From Actinomadura mexicana (GTDB lineage Bacteria; Actinomycetota; Actinomycetes; Streptosporangiales; Streptosporangiaceae), in contig NZ_FZNP01000001.1 in the NCBI RefSeq assembly GCF_900188105.1, forward strand, positions 186,001 through 250,000: a DNA stretch of 64,000 nt, read 5' to 3'. Position 1 is the first letter of the stretch. Each line of letters starts with the position of its first letter. Shown in pieces: positions 7,143-15,270 of this stretch. Below the pieces are notes generated by a model, which was not told the origin of the DNA, did no database searches, and was given only the letters and a program-made list of their open reading frames with translations. The position numbers and the translations under genes are program-made.

Positions 7143-9216
7143 GCGCGTCGCCGGTCCTCAGGTCGTCCAGGAGGACGGGGCGGCCCTCCGCGTCCCCCAG
7201 CGGAACCCGCCAGTTCGGGTACTCGTCGACGGTCCCCGGCTGGTTCTGGGTGCGGCGCTCCCCCACGGCGTCGGCCAGGGAGATGCCGATGAGACGGGCG
7301 GGGGTCCGGGTCAGGAACTCCTGCAGGGCGGTGACGATCTCTTCGTCGTAGGCGGCGGAGCCGTCCGCCAGCGCCCGCACGACCTCGGCCGGCTTGCCGG
7401 AGAGCAGGCCCTCGGCGTGCAGCACGGCGAGCCAGTCGGTCAGCTGGCGGCGGTGGTCGTCCTCCTCCTCGGCGCGGGGACGGGTGAGCAGCCCGAGGCG
7501 GTCGCGCAGGTCGATGTGGTCGCCGTGCACGAACCCGGTGATCGGCGGCATGTCGTGGGTGCCGACGGTCGCCAGGGACAGCTCCCGCCACCGGCCCGGC
7601 GGCTTGGGGCGGCCGCGCTCGTCCCGTTCGAACCAGAGCAGGGACGTGCCGAGGACACCGCTGCCGGCCAGCGCCTCCCGCACCTCGGGCTCGACGGTGC
7701 CGAGATCCTCTCCGACGACCACGGCGCCGAAGCGCTCGGCCTCCCAGGACAGCGAGCCGAGCAGGGCGTCGCGGTCGTAGCGGACGTAGGTGCCGTCGGC
7801 GGGGGACGCCCCCTCGGGCACCCACCACAGGCGCGACACCTGCATCGCGTGGTCCAGGCGGATCCCGCCGGCGTGCCGCAGCGCGGCGGCGGCCATCTCG
7901 CGGAACGGCCGGTAGCCGGCGAGGGCGAGCGCGCCCGGCCGCCACGGCTGCTGCCCCCAGTCCTGCCCGCGCTGGTTGAACTCGTCCGGGGGCGCCCCGA
8001 CGCTCATCCCGGCCGCGCAGGAGTCGCGGTACATCCAGGCGTCGGCACTGCCGTGCGGCACCCCGACCGCCAGGTCGTGGACGATCCCGAGGGGCATCCC
8101 GGCGTCCCGGGCCGCGCGCTGGGCCGCCGCGAGCTGCCCGTCCAGCCGCCACTGGAGCCACGCGTGGAAGCCGGCGCGGGCACGGTGCTCGGGGGCGTCC
8201 ACCGCGCCGTGGTCGCGGGCGCCCCGCAGCCGGGACGGCCAGCGCCGCCAGTCCGCGGCCCCCTGCTCCTCGCTGATGGCGCACCACGTCGAGAAGCCGG
8301 CGAGCGCGGCGCCCTCCCTCCGCCGGAACTCCTCGAACCGCGGGTCGCGGTCCCTGCGGAGGCGGTACATCGCCTCCAAAGCCTCCAGCTTCGCGGCCCA
8401 TACCGCGTCCCTGTCCAGCAGGCCCGCCCGGGCGCGCAGCTCGGCGGCGAGCATCTCGAACCGCTCCCGGTCCGCGGCGGGCAGCTCCGCGTACTCGGGC
8501 ATGTCCTCGATCCGCAGATAGAGCGGCGAGGGGAAGCGGCGGCTCATCGGCGAGTACGGGGACGCTCCGACCGGCGGGACCGGCTCGGTCGCGTGCAGCG
8601 GATTGACCAGCACGAAGCCCGCGCCGAGGTCCCGCCCGCTCCAGTCCGCGAGGTCCGCCAGGTCGCGCAGGTCGCCGAGACCCCACGACGCGGCGGACCG
8701 CACCGAGTACAGCTGCGCCGTGAACCCCCACATCCTGGGCGGCGGCCGCAGCGCGCCGGGGGCCACCAGCAGCTGCGCGTACTGCGTCCGCGCCCCGTTC
8801 CGGACGCGCAGGCCGCGCCAGCCGGGCGGGACGTCCGCGAGCCCGTCCAAGGGCTCGAAGGAGCGCTCGGCGGGCGGCACGGGGGCGCGCGGCGGCGCCA
8901 GGACCTCGTCCGTGCCGGTCTCGATCTCCACCTCGGCGCCGCCGTCCAGGTGACCGCCGAGCGCCGCGCGGATCCGGCCGGCCGTGCCGCCGCCGGCCCG
9001 GCGGACGACGACGGTCGGCGGCAGCTCCCGCGCCCGCTCCAGGCGGCGGCCGAGCTCCGCCCGGACCGAGGAGGGCGAGGAGGCGTCCACCCCGAGCGCC
9101 GCGAGGACGGCGACGAGCGTGTCGCGCGAGACCGCCGCCTCCCGTCCCCGCCAGTCCTGGTAGCGCGTCGCGACGCCGTGGTGCCCGGCCAATCTGATCA
9201 GTTCGTCGTCACCCAC
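7114..9216 (-). CDS. malQ: 4-alpha-glucanotransferase (GH77 amylomaltase)
   Basis: This enzyme transfers alpha-1,4-glucan segments between maltodextrins in glycogen and maltose metabolism. At 700 residues it is the long actinobacterial type, with an extra N-terminal domain (about 1-130) before the GH77 barrel. Family motifs are IRLDHAMQVSRLWWVPEG (nucleophile Asp region), VVGEDLGTVEPEV (acid/base Glu) and TVGTHDMPPITGF (transition-state Asp). The start is GTG at 9216. It converges on the preceding hypothetical gene with a 29-bp coding overlap. A GH13 glucosidase at about 23 kb could supply related substrates but is not linked in an operon. Confidence 0.94.
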   Translation of the reverse strand: MGDDELIRLAGHHGVATRYQDWRGREAAVSRDTLVAVLAALGVDASSPSSVRAELGRRLERARELPPTVVVRRAGGGTAGRIRAALGGHLDGGAEVEIETGTDEVLAPPRAPVPPAERSFEPLDGLADVPPGWRGLRVRNGARTQYAQLLVAPGALRPPPRMWGFTAQLYSVRSAASWGLGDLRDLADLADWSGRDLGAGFVLVNPLHATEPVPPVGASPYSPMSRRFPSPLYLRIEDMPEYAELPAADRERFEMLAAELRARAGLLDRDAVWAAKLEALEAMYRLRRDRDPRFEEFRRREGAALAGFSTWCAISEEQGAADWRRWPSRLRGARDHGAVDAPEHRARAGFHAWLQWRLDGQLAAAQRAARDAGMPLGIVHDLAVGVPHGSADAWMYRDSCAAGMSVGAPPDEFNQRGQDWGQQPWRPGALALAGYRPFREMAAAALRHAGGIRLDHAMQVSRLWWVPEGASPADGTYVRYDRDALLGSLSWEAERFGAVVVGEDLGTVEPEVREALAGSGVLGTSLLWFERDERGRPKPPGRWRELSLATVGTHDMPPITGFVHGDHIDLRDRLGLLTRPRAEEEDDHRRQLTDWLAVLHAEGLLSGKPAEVVRALADGSAAYDEEIVTALQEFLTRTPARLIGISLADAVGERRTQNQPGTVDEYPNWRVPLGDAEGRPVLLDDLRTGDALRLFRRAST

Positions 9217-9244
9217 GCCTGCACCATGCCCGGTGCGGGCCCCG

Positions 9245-10666
9245 TCACGCCGTCCAGACCGGGGGCTTGCGGCCGATCCAGGGACGGGCCTCCTCCAGCT
9301 GCGCGGACAGCGAGATCAGCGTGCCCTCCCCGCCCAGCCGTCCGGCGAGCATGACCCCGATGGGCAGGCCCTCGCCGTTCCAGTGCAGCGGGACGTTCAC
9401 CGCGGGCTGCCCGGAGATGTTGTACATGGCGCAGAACGGGGTGAAGTGCGTCTGCCGCCGGAAGTTCTCCTCCGGGTCCTGGTCGTGGAAGTACCCGACC
9501 GGCACGGGCGGCATGGCGAGGGTGGGGTGCAGGATCGCGTCGAACCCGTCCATCACCGGGAACGCCGCGCGCAGCGCCCCCTGCAGCGCCGCGTGGGCCT
9601 GGAACAGCTGGGGCGCCGTCGTCTTCTCGCCGTACCCGCGCAGCCAGCGGGTCAGCGGCTGGAGCAGGTCCTCGCTCCCCTCGGGGACGGGCGTCATCGT
9701 CGCCATCACCCCCCACAGCGTCGCGAAGTGCGGGACGAGGTCGGAGCCGAGCACCTGCGGAAGCTCGACGACCTCGTGGCCCAGCTCCTCGATCAGGGCC
9801 GACGCGTCCTCGTAGGCGGCGACGCAGTCGGGGTGGACCTCGACGTCCGGCACCGGCGGCCGGAGGCTCCGCGCGATCCGCAGCCGGCCCGGCGCGCGGT
9901 CGGCGCGGTCGAGGAAGGGCCCGTCCGCCTGCGGCGCCCGGTACAGGTCGCCCGGCATGTGGCCCGACATGACGTCCAGCATGAGGGCGGCGTCGCGGAC
10001 GGTCCGCGCGATCGGCCCGTTGGTGGAGAGCCCGAACAGGTCGGGGATGACCGGCCCCTGGGAGATCCGGCCGCGGGTCGGCTTGATCCCGAACAGCCCG
10101 CACACGCTGCTCGGGATCCGGATCGAGCCGCCGCCGTCGCTGCCCTGCGCGACCGGCGCCAGCCCGGACGCGACCGCCGCCGCGGCGCCGCCGCTCGAAC
10201 CGCCGGCCGACCGGGACGGGTCCCACGGCGTGCGGGCCGGGGGCGACACGGCGCCCTCGGTGTAGCAGGGCAGGCCGAACTCGGGGGTCGCGGTCTTGCC
10301 GAGGAGCACCGTCCCGGCCGCCGCGAGCCTGGCCGCCACGTGGTCGTCGGCGAACCCGGTCAGCTCGGCGTAGACCGCCGAGCCGAACGTCATCCGGACG
10401 CCGTCCACCATGTTCAGGTCCTTGATCGGCACCGGGACGCCGTGCAGCGGCGGCAGCTCCACCGGGTCCCCGTCCAGCACCGCCTTCTCGGCGCGGCGCG
10501 CCTCCTCGCGGGCGCGCTCGGCGGTGACCGTCACGTAGGCGCCCACCTGCTCGTCCAACCGTTCGATGCGGGCCAGGTAATGGTCGGCGAGCTCGACCGG
10601 GGAGACTTCCCGGGCGCGGACGGCGGCGGCCATGCGGGTGGCGCTGAGGTCATGAATCTGTGTCAC
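9245..10666 (-). CDS. Amidase (amidase-signature family)
   Basis: A 473-residue amidase-signature hydrolase. The catalytic Ser-cisSer-Lys triad is visible as VPIKDLN (Lys), GGSSGGAAAAV (Ser-rich core) and QGSDGGGSIRIPSS (nucleophile Ser). GLFGIKPTRGRIS after the triad is also characteristic. It could cleave an aliphatic or aromatic amide, but the substrate cannot be read from sequence. It lacks the C-terminal features and gatB/gatC neighbours of GatA, so tRNA amidation is unlikely. The start is GTG at 10666. It lies 28 bp upstream of malQ on the same strand and is divergent from the NERD gene. Confidence 0.9.
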   Translation of the reverse strand: MTQIHDLSATRMAAAVRAREVSPVELADHYLARIERLDEQVGAYVTVTAERAREEARRAEKAVLDGDPVELPPLHGVPVPIKDLNMVDGVRMTFGSAVYAELTGFADDHVAARLAAAGTVLLGKTATPEFGLPCYTEGAVSPPARTPWDPSRSAGGSSGGAAAAVASGLAPVAQGSDGGGSIRIPSSVCGLFGIKPTRGRISQGPVIPDLFGLSTNGPIARTVRDAALMLDVMSGHMPGDLYRAPQADGPFLDRADRAPGRLRIARSLRPPVPDVEVHPDCVAAYEDASALIEELGHEVVELPQVLGSDLVPHFATLWGVMATMTPVPEGSEDLLQPLTRWLRGYGEKTTAPQLFQAHAALQGALRAAFPVMDGFDAILHPTLAMPPVPVGYFHDQDPEENFRRQTHFTPFCAMYNISGQPAVNVPLHWNGEGLPIGVMLAGRLGGEGTLISLSAQLEEARPWIGRKPPVWTA

Positions 10667-10888
10667 GATCCGGAACGCTAGACGCCGTGTGCGCGGGCAT
10701 CAATGAGGGCACACACGACAGCAGGGCGGAAGGAGATTAGTACTGGCCTACCCGACCGCGCCGTAAGAGAATCACTGACGTGGGGCGACAAAACATTAAC
10801 CCGGCATGACTGGTCGCCCACCCTCCCGATGATTACTCTGCGCACGGAGGATCATGCCCCCGATGGAAAAGGAATACGGAGCGTCACC

Positions 10889-11701
10889 ATGGCGACCATG
10901 GAACGGGGCAACACGCAGAATGCCAGGGCGCGACCCGAGTCGGAGGAGACGCGTGAACACGATGACCCGACACCGGTGAAGGAGCGGTTCGAGGGGAGCG
11001 CCGCCGCGGCGATGCTCGACGATCCCAAGATCCGCCGCTGGGCGTACCGGATCGGCGCGGCCGTCGTCGCCGGCGCCGCCGTGCTCGTCTCGGCCGGCTG
11101 GCGGCTCGGCCTGACCGTCGCGGTGCTCGTCGTCATCGGCGACTACGTGCGGCAGTCCCGCAGGAGCTCCACCGTGACCGCCTGGCAGAAGTCCTCGGCG
11201 GCGGAACGGCGCACCGAGAAGCAACTGAAGTCCCTGCGGCGCAACGGATACCTCGTGCTGCACGCGCGGGCCGTCCCCCGCGACGACGAGGGCGTCAGCG
11301 ACGGGCGGATCGACCACCTGGTCATCGGGCCGAGCGGCGTCTACGCCATCGACTCGGAGAAGTGGGACAAGCGCCTCCCCGTGCGCACCATGTCCCACCT
11401 CAAGCTCTTCCACGGCCCCTTCAACAAGAAGGACCGGCTGGACGAGGCGCGCTGGGAGGCCCAGATGGCGAGCATCATCCTCGCCGAGCGGGTCGGCTTC
11501 GACGTGCCGGTGCAGCCGTCGGTGGCGATCTACGGCCCGTCCATCCCCTGGAAGGTCATGCGGGTGCGGGACGTCGACGTCTACGCGGGCAACCGGGCGC
11601 GCTCGTACCTGCGCCGCCGCCCGAAGATCCTCACCGAGAGCGACGTCCAGCGCATCTTCCAGGCGGCCGAGGACGCCCTGCCGCCGAAGTACCCCGACTG
11701 A
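10889..11701 (+). CDS. NERD-domain membrane protein
   Basis: A 270-residue protein with two adjacent hydrophobic segments (about residues 52-85) and then a NERD (nuclease-related) domain: [44 protein letters not shown]. The usual Glu and the Asp-His core are present, and the E-x-K position reads SEKWDK. NERD domains are predicted nucleases of the restriction-endonuclease fold. The function in actinomycetes is not established. ATG at 10889 has GGAG seven bases upstream and is preferred over in-frame ATGs at 10829 and 10703. A strong terminator follows. Confidence 0.8.
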   Translation: MATMERGNTQNARARPESEETREHDDPTPVKERFEGSAAAAMLDDPKIRRWAYRIGAAVVAGAAVLVSAGWRLGLTVAVLVVIGDYVRQSRRSSTVTAWQKSSAAERRTEKQLKSLRRNGYLVLHARAVPRDDEGVSDGRIDHLVIGPSGVYAIDSEKWDKRLPVRTMSHLKLFHGPFNKKDRLDEARWEAQMASIILAERVGFDVPVQPSVAIYGPSIPWKVMRVRDVDVYAGNRARSYLRRRPKILTESDVQRIFQAAEDALPPKYPD

Positions 11702-11740
11702 GGACGAGGGCGGCCCCGCTTTCCCGGGCCGCCCGCCGCA

Positions 11741-11770
11741 AAGCCGGGACACCGCCGTCCCGGCTTTTTT
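11741..11770 (+). terminator. Rho-independent terminator after the NERD gene
   Basis: A 9-bp perfect stem (AGCCGGGAC / GTCCCGGCT) with a 6-base loop runs directly into a T6 tract. A second GGGCGGCCC/GGGCCGCCC hairpin lies just upstream at 11708-11733. This separates the NERD gene from ilvD. Confidence 0.9.
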
Positions 11771-11952
11771 CCTGCCCTCCGGCGGTTGGTAGCATCGGAG
11801 GCCACAGGCCGGCCCGGGCGCGAACCTCCGCTGAGCCGGCGGCAGCGCCGCGACCCGCCGCTGCCCGTACACCTTCCAGGCGACCCGCCCGCCCACGCCG
11901 AATCATGCGCGGCCCGTCGCCCCCCGCACGCCACAGGTTTGGAGAGGTCGAA

Positions 11953-13815
11953 ATGCCACCGCTCAGGTCACGCACGGTCACCCATGGCAGGAACATGGCG
12001 GGCGCCCGCGCGCTCATGCGGGCCAGCGGCGTCGAACGCGAGGACTTCGGCAAGCCGATCGTCGCGGTGGCCAACAGCTTCACCCAGTTCGTGCCCGGCC
12101 ACGTCCACCTGGACGAGGTCGGCAAGGTCGTCGCCGGCGCCGTCCGGGAGGCCGGCGGCGTGCCCCGCGAGTTCAACACCATCGCCGTCGACGACGGCAT
12201 CGCGATGGGCCACGACGGCATGCTGTACTCGCTGCCGTCCCGCGAGGTGATCGCCGACGCGATCGAGTACATGGTCAACGCGCACTGCGCCGACGCCCTG
12301 GTCTGCGTCTCAAACTGCGACAAGATCACCCCGGGGATGCTGCTGGCCGCGATGCGCCTGAACATCCCGACCGTGTTCGTCTCCGGCGGCCCGATGGAGG
12401 CAGGCAAGCCCGTCGAGGGCGTGATGGACGGCAACAAGCTCGACCTGATCGACCCGATCATCGCCTCCGCCGACTCCTCCATGCCGGAGGACAAGCTGCT
12501 GGAGATGGAGGAGAGCGCCTGCCCGACCTGCGGGTCGTGCTCGGGCATGTTCACCGCCAACTCGATGAACTGCCTCACCGAGGCGATCGGGCTGGCGCTG
12601 CCCGGCAACGGCACCGTCCTCGCCACCCACACCGCCCGCCGCCGCCTCTACGAGGACGCCGGCCGCACCGTGGTCGAGGTCGCCAAGCGCTACTACGACG
12701 GCGACGACGCGTCCGTCCTGCCGCTGAGCATCGCCACCCGCGAGGCCTTCGAGAACGCCATGGTCCTCGACGTCGCGATGGGCGGGTCCACCAACACGAT
12801 CCTGCACCTGCTCGCCGCCGCCACCGAGGGCGGCGTCGACTTCGGGCTCGCCGACATCGACGCGGTGTCCCGCCGCGTCCCGTGCGTCTGCAAGCTCGCC
12901 CCCGCCACCGGCAAGTACCACGTCGAGGACTGCCACCGCGCAGGCGGCGTCCCGGCTCTGCTGGGCGAACTGAACCGCGCCGGCCTGCTGAACGCGTCGG
13001 CGCACTCGGTCCACTCCGCCTCCCTCGACGAGTTCCTCGCCAAGTGGGACGTCCGCTCCCCCGATGTCCTGCCGGAGGCCGTCGAGATGTTCCACGCGGC
13101 GCCCGGCGGCGTCCGCAGCACCTCGGCGTTCTCGCAGAGCGCCCGCTGGGAGTCGCTCGACCTCGACCGCGAGAACGGCTGCATCCGCTCCGCCGAGCAC
13201 GCCTACACCGCCGACGGCGGCCTCGCCGTCCTGCGCGGCAACATCGCCCCCGACGGCGCGATCGTCAAGACCGCCGGGGTGGACGAGGAGCTGTGGACCT
13301 TCACCGGCCCCGCCGTCGTCTTCGAGTCGCAGGACCAGGCCGTCGAGGGCATCCTCGGCGGGAAGGTCAAGGCCGGCGACGTCGTCGTGATCCGCTACGA
13401 GGGCCCGAAGGGCGGGCCCGGCATGCAGGAGATGCTGTACCCGACGAGCTTCCTCAAGGGCCGCGGGCTCGGCAAGGCGTGCGCGCTGGTCACCGACGGC
13501 CGGTTCTCCGGCGGCACGTCCGGGCTGTCCATCGGGCACGCCTCCCCCGAGGCCGCGGGCGGCGGGATCATCGCCCTCGTCGAGGACGGCGACCGCGTCG
13601 TGATCGACATCCCGAACCGCACGCTGGAGCTGGACGTCCCGGCCGACGAGCTGGAGATCCGCCGCGAGAAGCTGCTCGCCGACCTCGGCGGCTACCGTCC
13701 CCGCGACCGCTACCGCCCGGTCAGCGCCGCCCTGCGCGCCTACGCCGCGATGGCCACGTCCGCCTCGACCGGCGCCGCGCGCGACGTCTCCCAGCTCGAC
13801 CGCCTGAACGGCTGA
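11953..13815 (+). CDS. ilvD: Dihydroxy-acid dehydratase
   Basis: Third common enzyme of valine/isoleucine synthesis, dehydrating 2,3-dihydroxy acids to 2-oxo acids, and also on the route to pantothenate. The iron-sulfur ligands are in [13 protein letters not shown] and [18 protein letters not shown]. The N-terminal signature [22 protein letters not shown] and the C-terminal [21 protein letters not shown] are canonical. The cysteines needed for a [4Fe-4S] or [2Fe-2S] cluster are all present. The 620 residues are of full length. ATG at 11953 follows GGAGAGG. It stands alone between terminators rather than in an ilvBNC operon. Confidence 0.97.
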   Translation: MPPLRSRTVTHGRNMAGARALMRASGVEREDFGKPIVAVANSFTQFVPGHVHLDEVGKVVAGAVREAGGVPREFNTIAVDDGIAMGHDGMLYSLPSREVIADAIEYMVNAHCADALVCVSNCDKITPGMLLAAMRLNIPTVFVSGGPMEAGKPVEGVMDGNKLDLIDPIIASADSSMPEDKLLEMEESACPTCGSCSGMFTANSMNCLTEAIGLALPGNGTVLATHTARRRLYEDAGRTVVEVAKRYYDGDDASVLPLSIATREAFENAMVLDVAMGGSTNTILHLLAAATEGGVDFGLADIDAVSRRVPCVCKLAPATGKYHVEDCHRAGGVPALLGELNRAGLLNASAHSVHSASLDEFLAKWDVRSPDVLPEAVEMFHAAPGGVRSTSAFSQSARWESLDLDRENGCIRSAEHAYTADGGLAVLRGNIAPDGAIVKTAGVDEELWTFTGPAVVFESQDQAVEGILGGKVKAGDVVVIRYEGPKGGPGMQEMLYPTSFLKGRGLGKACALVTDGRFSGGTSGLSIGHASPEAAGGGIIALVEDGDRVVIDIPNRTLELDVPADELEIRREKLLADLGGYRPRDRYRPVSAALRAYAAMATSASTGAARDVSQLDRLNG

Positions 13816-13817
13816 GC

Positions 13818-13834
13818 ATTACCCGGCGGGTAAT
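13818..13834. promoter_or_regulatory. 17-bp inverted repeat after ilvD (operator candidate)
   Basis: ATTACCCGGCGGGTAAT has perfect 7-bp arms around a GGC centre, starting 3 bp after the ilvD stop and 77 bp before the next start codon. Its size and symmetry fit a TetR-family dimer site. The cognate regulator is unknown. Confidence 0.5.
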
Positions 13835-13861
13835 CGCCTGCATTCCCCCGCCCGGGGCAGA

Positions 13862-13896
13862 GTGGTGGGTGCCGGGCGAAAGCCCGGCCCCACCAC
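13862..13896 (+). promoter_or_regulatory. 15-bp RNA stem-loop with GAAA tetraloop just upstream of a ribosome site
   Basis: The transcript would fold into a stem of 7 bp (13871-13877 with 13882-13888) closed by a GAAA tetraloop. It is extended by 8 further pairs (13862-13869 with 13889-13896) with one bulged U at 13870. It ends three bases before the AAGGGAG ribosome site of the DUF1330 gene and has no U-tract. It may act as a factor-dependent or GC-type terminator for ilvD, or as a stability or translation-control element. Confidence 0.6.
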
Positions 13897-13910
13897 CAAG
13901 GGAGCCTGCA

Positions 13911-14258
13911 ATGACCGCCTACGCCCTCGCTTACATGACCCCTCAGCCGCCGTTGCACGACGACGTCTTCGTCTACATGGAGCGCATCCAGGAGACCATG
14001 GACCCGTTCGGCGGCCGTTTCATCGTGCACGCCAGCGAAACCGAGGTCGCCGAGGGCCCGTTCGAGGGCGCCTACGTGATCATCGAGTTCCCGGACATGG
14101 ACCGGGCGCGCGCCTGGTACGCGTCAGACGCCTACCAGGCGATCCAGGCGATGCGCAGCGACCACATTCCCGGGCACCTCGTGCTGCTCCAGGGCGTCCC
14201 GCCGGCCTACGACGTCGCCGCCACCGGCAGGGCCCTGCGCGCGGCCCAGGCCGGCTGA
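13911..14258 (+). CDS. DUF1330-like small protein
   Basis: A 115-residue single-domain protein of the dimeric alpha/beta-barrel type. It begins MTAYALAYMTPQPPL and contains FGGRFIVHASETEVAEGPF, IIEFPDMDRARAWYASDAYQ and IRSDHIPG-type residues, a pattern seen in DUF1330 proteins. No catalytic role is established for the family. ATG at 13911 follows AAGGGAG. It lies downstream of ilvD behind a palindrome and a strong RNA hairpin, so it may be controlled separately. Confidence 0.8.
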   Translation: MTAYALAYMTPQPPLHDDVFVYMERIQETMDPFGGRFIVHASETEVAEGPFEGAYVIIEFPDMDRARAWYASDAYQAIQAMRSDHIPGHLVLLQGVPPAYDVAATGRALRAAQAG

Positions 14259-14262
14259 CCGG

Positions 14263-14481
14263 TCAGGAGCAGCATCCTCCGCCGCAGCAGCCCCCACCCG
14301 CGCTCGGCGGGGGCTGGGGCGCCCCGCCGCGGGAGGTGCCGGTGACGGCGACCGTGGACAGGAGTTTGACGGTGTCGTCGTGGCCGGCCGGGCACGGGGC
14401 CGGGTCGGACGCATTGATCATCGGGCGGGAGACCTCGAAGGTCGACCCGCACGCGCGGCAGCGGTAGTCATAGCGAGGCAC
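14263..14481 (-). CDS. FmdB-family zinc-ribbon protein
   Basis: A 72-residue protein with an N-terminal zinc ribbon (MPRYDYRCRACGSTFEV, then PCPAGHDDTVKLLSTVAV) and a glycine/cysteine-rich C-terminus (SAGGGCCGGGCCS). The second metal pair reads CPAGH rather than CPxC, so a His may replace a Cys. The C-terminal Cys pairs resemble tails of selenium or metal-handling proteins, but that is speculation. The start is GTG at 14481. It converges tail to tail with the DUF1330 gene, leaving 4 bp between them. Confidence 0.85.
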   Translation of the reverse strand: MPRYDYRCRACGSTFEVSRPMINASDPAPCPAGHDDTVKLLSTVAVTGTSRGGAPQPPPSAGGGCCGGGCCS

Positions 14482-14499
14482 GCCCCCAGGATACGCGCG

Positions 14500-15009
14500 T
14501 CAGGCGGCGGGCTCGGTGACATAGGCGGCCCACTGGGGGTCGCCGTCATGGACGAGGCCGATGAGCCGCCAGTGCGCGCCCCTCGGAACGGCCGGGGTGA
14601 CGGGGAGCGTCCAGCCCAGCTCCGACAGCAGGCGGTCGGCCTTGCTGTGGTTGCACGTCATGCAGGAGGCCACGCAGTTCTCCCAGACGTGCTTGCCGCC
14701 GCGGCTGCGCGGATGGACGTGGTCGATCGTCTCCGCGCGACGGCCGCAGTAGACGCAGCGGAAGTTGTCGCGGCGCATCAGCGCCGCGCGGGTCAGGGGC
14801 ACGCGGGTGCGAAAAGGGATGCGGACGTAGCGGCGGAGCCGGATGACGGACGGCACCTCGACCATCATCGTGGCCGAGTGGAGCACGGCACCCGAGGTGT
14901 CGTGGTGGACGATCTCCGCCTTCTCGCGAAGCACGAGGCAGACCGCCCTCCGCAGAGGCAGCGTGGTGAGGGGTTCGTACGTCGCGTTCAGGAGGAGGAC
15001 CTGTCGCAT
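14500..15009 (-). CDS. HNH endonuclease-family protein
   Basis: A 169-residue protein with an HNH domain in the second half: FRCVYCGRRAETIDHVHPRSRGG, ENCVASCMTCNHSKADRLL. The two CxxC pairs bind structural zinc, and the DH and N residues form the catalytic beta-beta-alpha metal fold. The N-terminal half (MRQVLLLNATYEPL) is shared by a widespread actinobacterial housekeeping HNH family of unknown role. ATG at 15009 is preceded by GGAGGG. It is divergent from the S9 peptidase gene across 261 bp. Confidence 0.88.
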   Translation of the reverse strand: MRQVLLLNATYEPLTTLPLRRAVCLVLREKAEIVHHDTSGAVLHSATMMVEVPSVIRLRRYVRIPFRTRVPLTRAALMRRDNFRCVYCGRRAETIDHVHPRSRGGKHVWENCVASCMTCNHSKADRLLSELGWTLPVTPAVPRGAHWRLIGLVHDGDPQWAAYVTEPAA

Positions 15010-15258
15010 CAGACGCCCTCCGCCGGGCCGTGATGTCCGTTCGCCCCGATGGTCGCGGCGCAGCGCGCCACCCACCGGGGCCCGATTATCGTCTCCGGTA
15101 CTTGCGCACTCGCCATGAGGGCCTCCCCAGGGGCGAACCGACCAGAATCAGTGTGGCGTCTGAGGGAGGCCGTCCGCTACCCCAATAATCCCCAGCCGCA
15201 CACCACTCGAACACGAACCCCGCGCGGAGTACTGGGACGGGCAGCGCTTAACGGCCAA

Positions 15259-15264
15259 TAAAGT
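15259..15264 (+). promoter_or_regulatory. -10 element of a probable leaderless promoter for the S9 peptidase
   Basis: TAAAGT ends 6 bp before the ATG at 15271 and no ribosome-binding sequence is present, so transcription should begin at or near the start codon. No clear -35 element was found. Confidence 0.4.
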
Positions 15265-15270
15265 GCATCC

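Noticed and set aside
9245..10666. GatA subunit reading of the amidase
   Set aside because: No gatB or gatC neighbours and no diagnostic GatA features; only the general amidase signature is present.
10854..10979. Short frame with GGAGG upstream of the NERD gene (41 codons)
   Set aside because: Out of frame with the NERD gene and Arg-rich; the NERD ATG has its own ribosome site.
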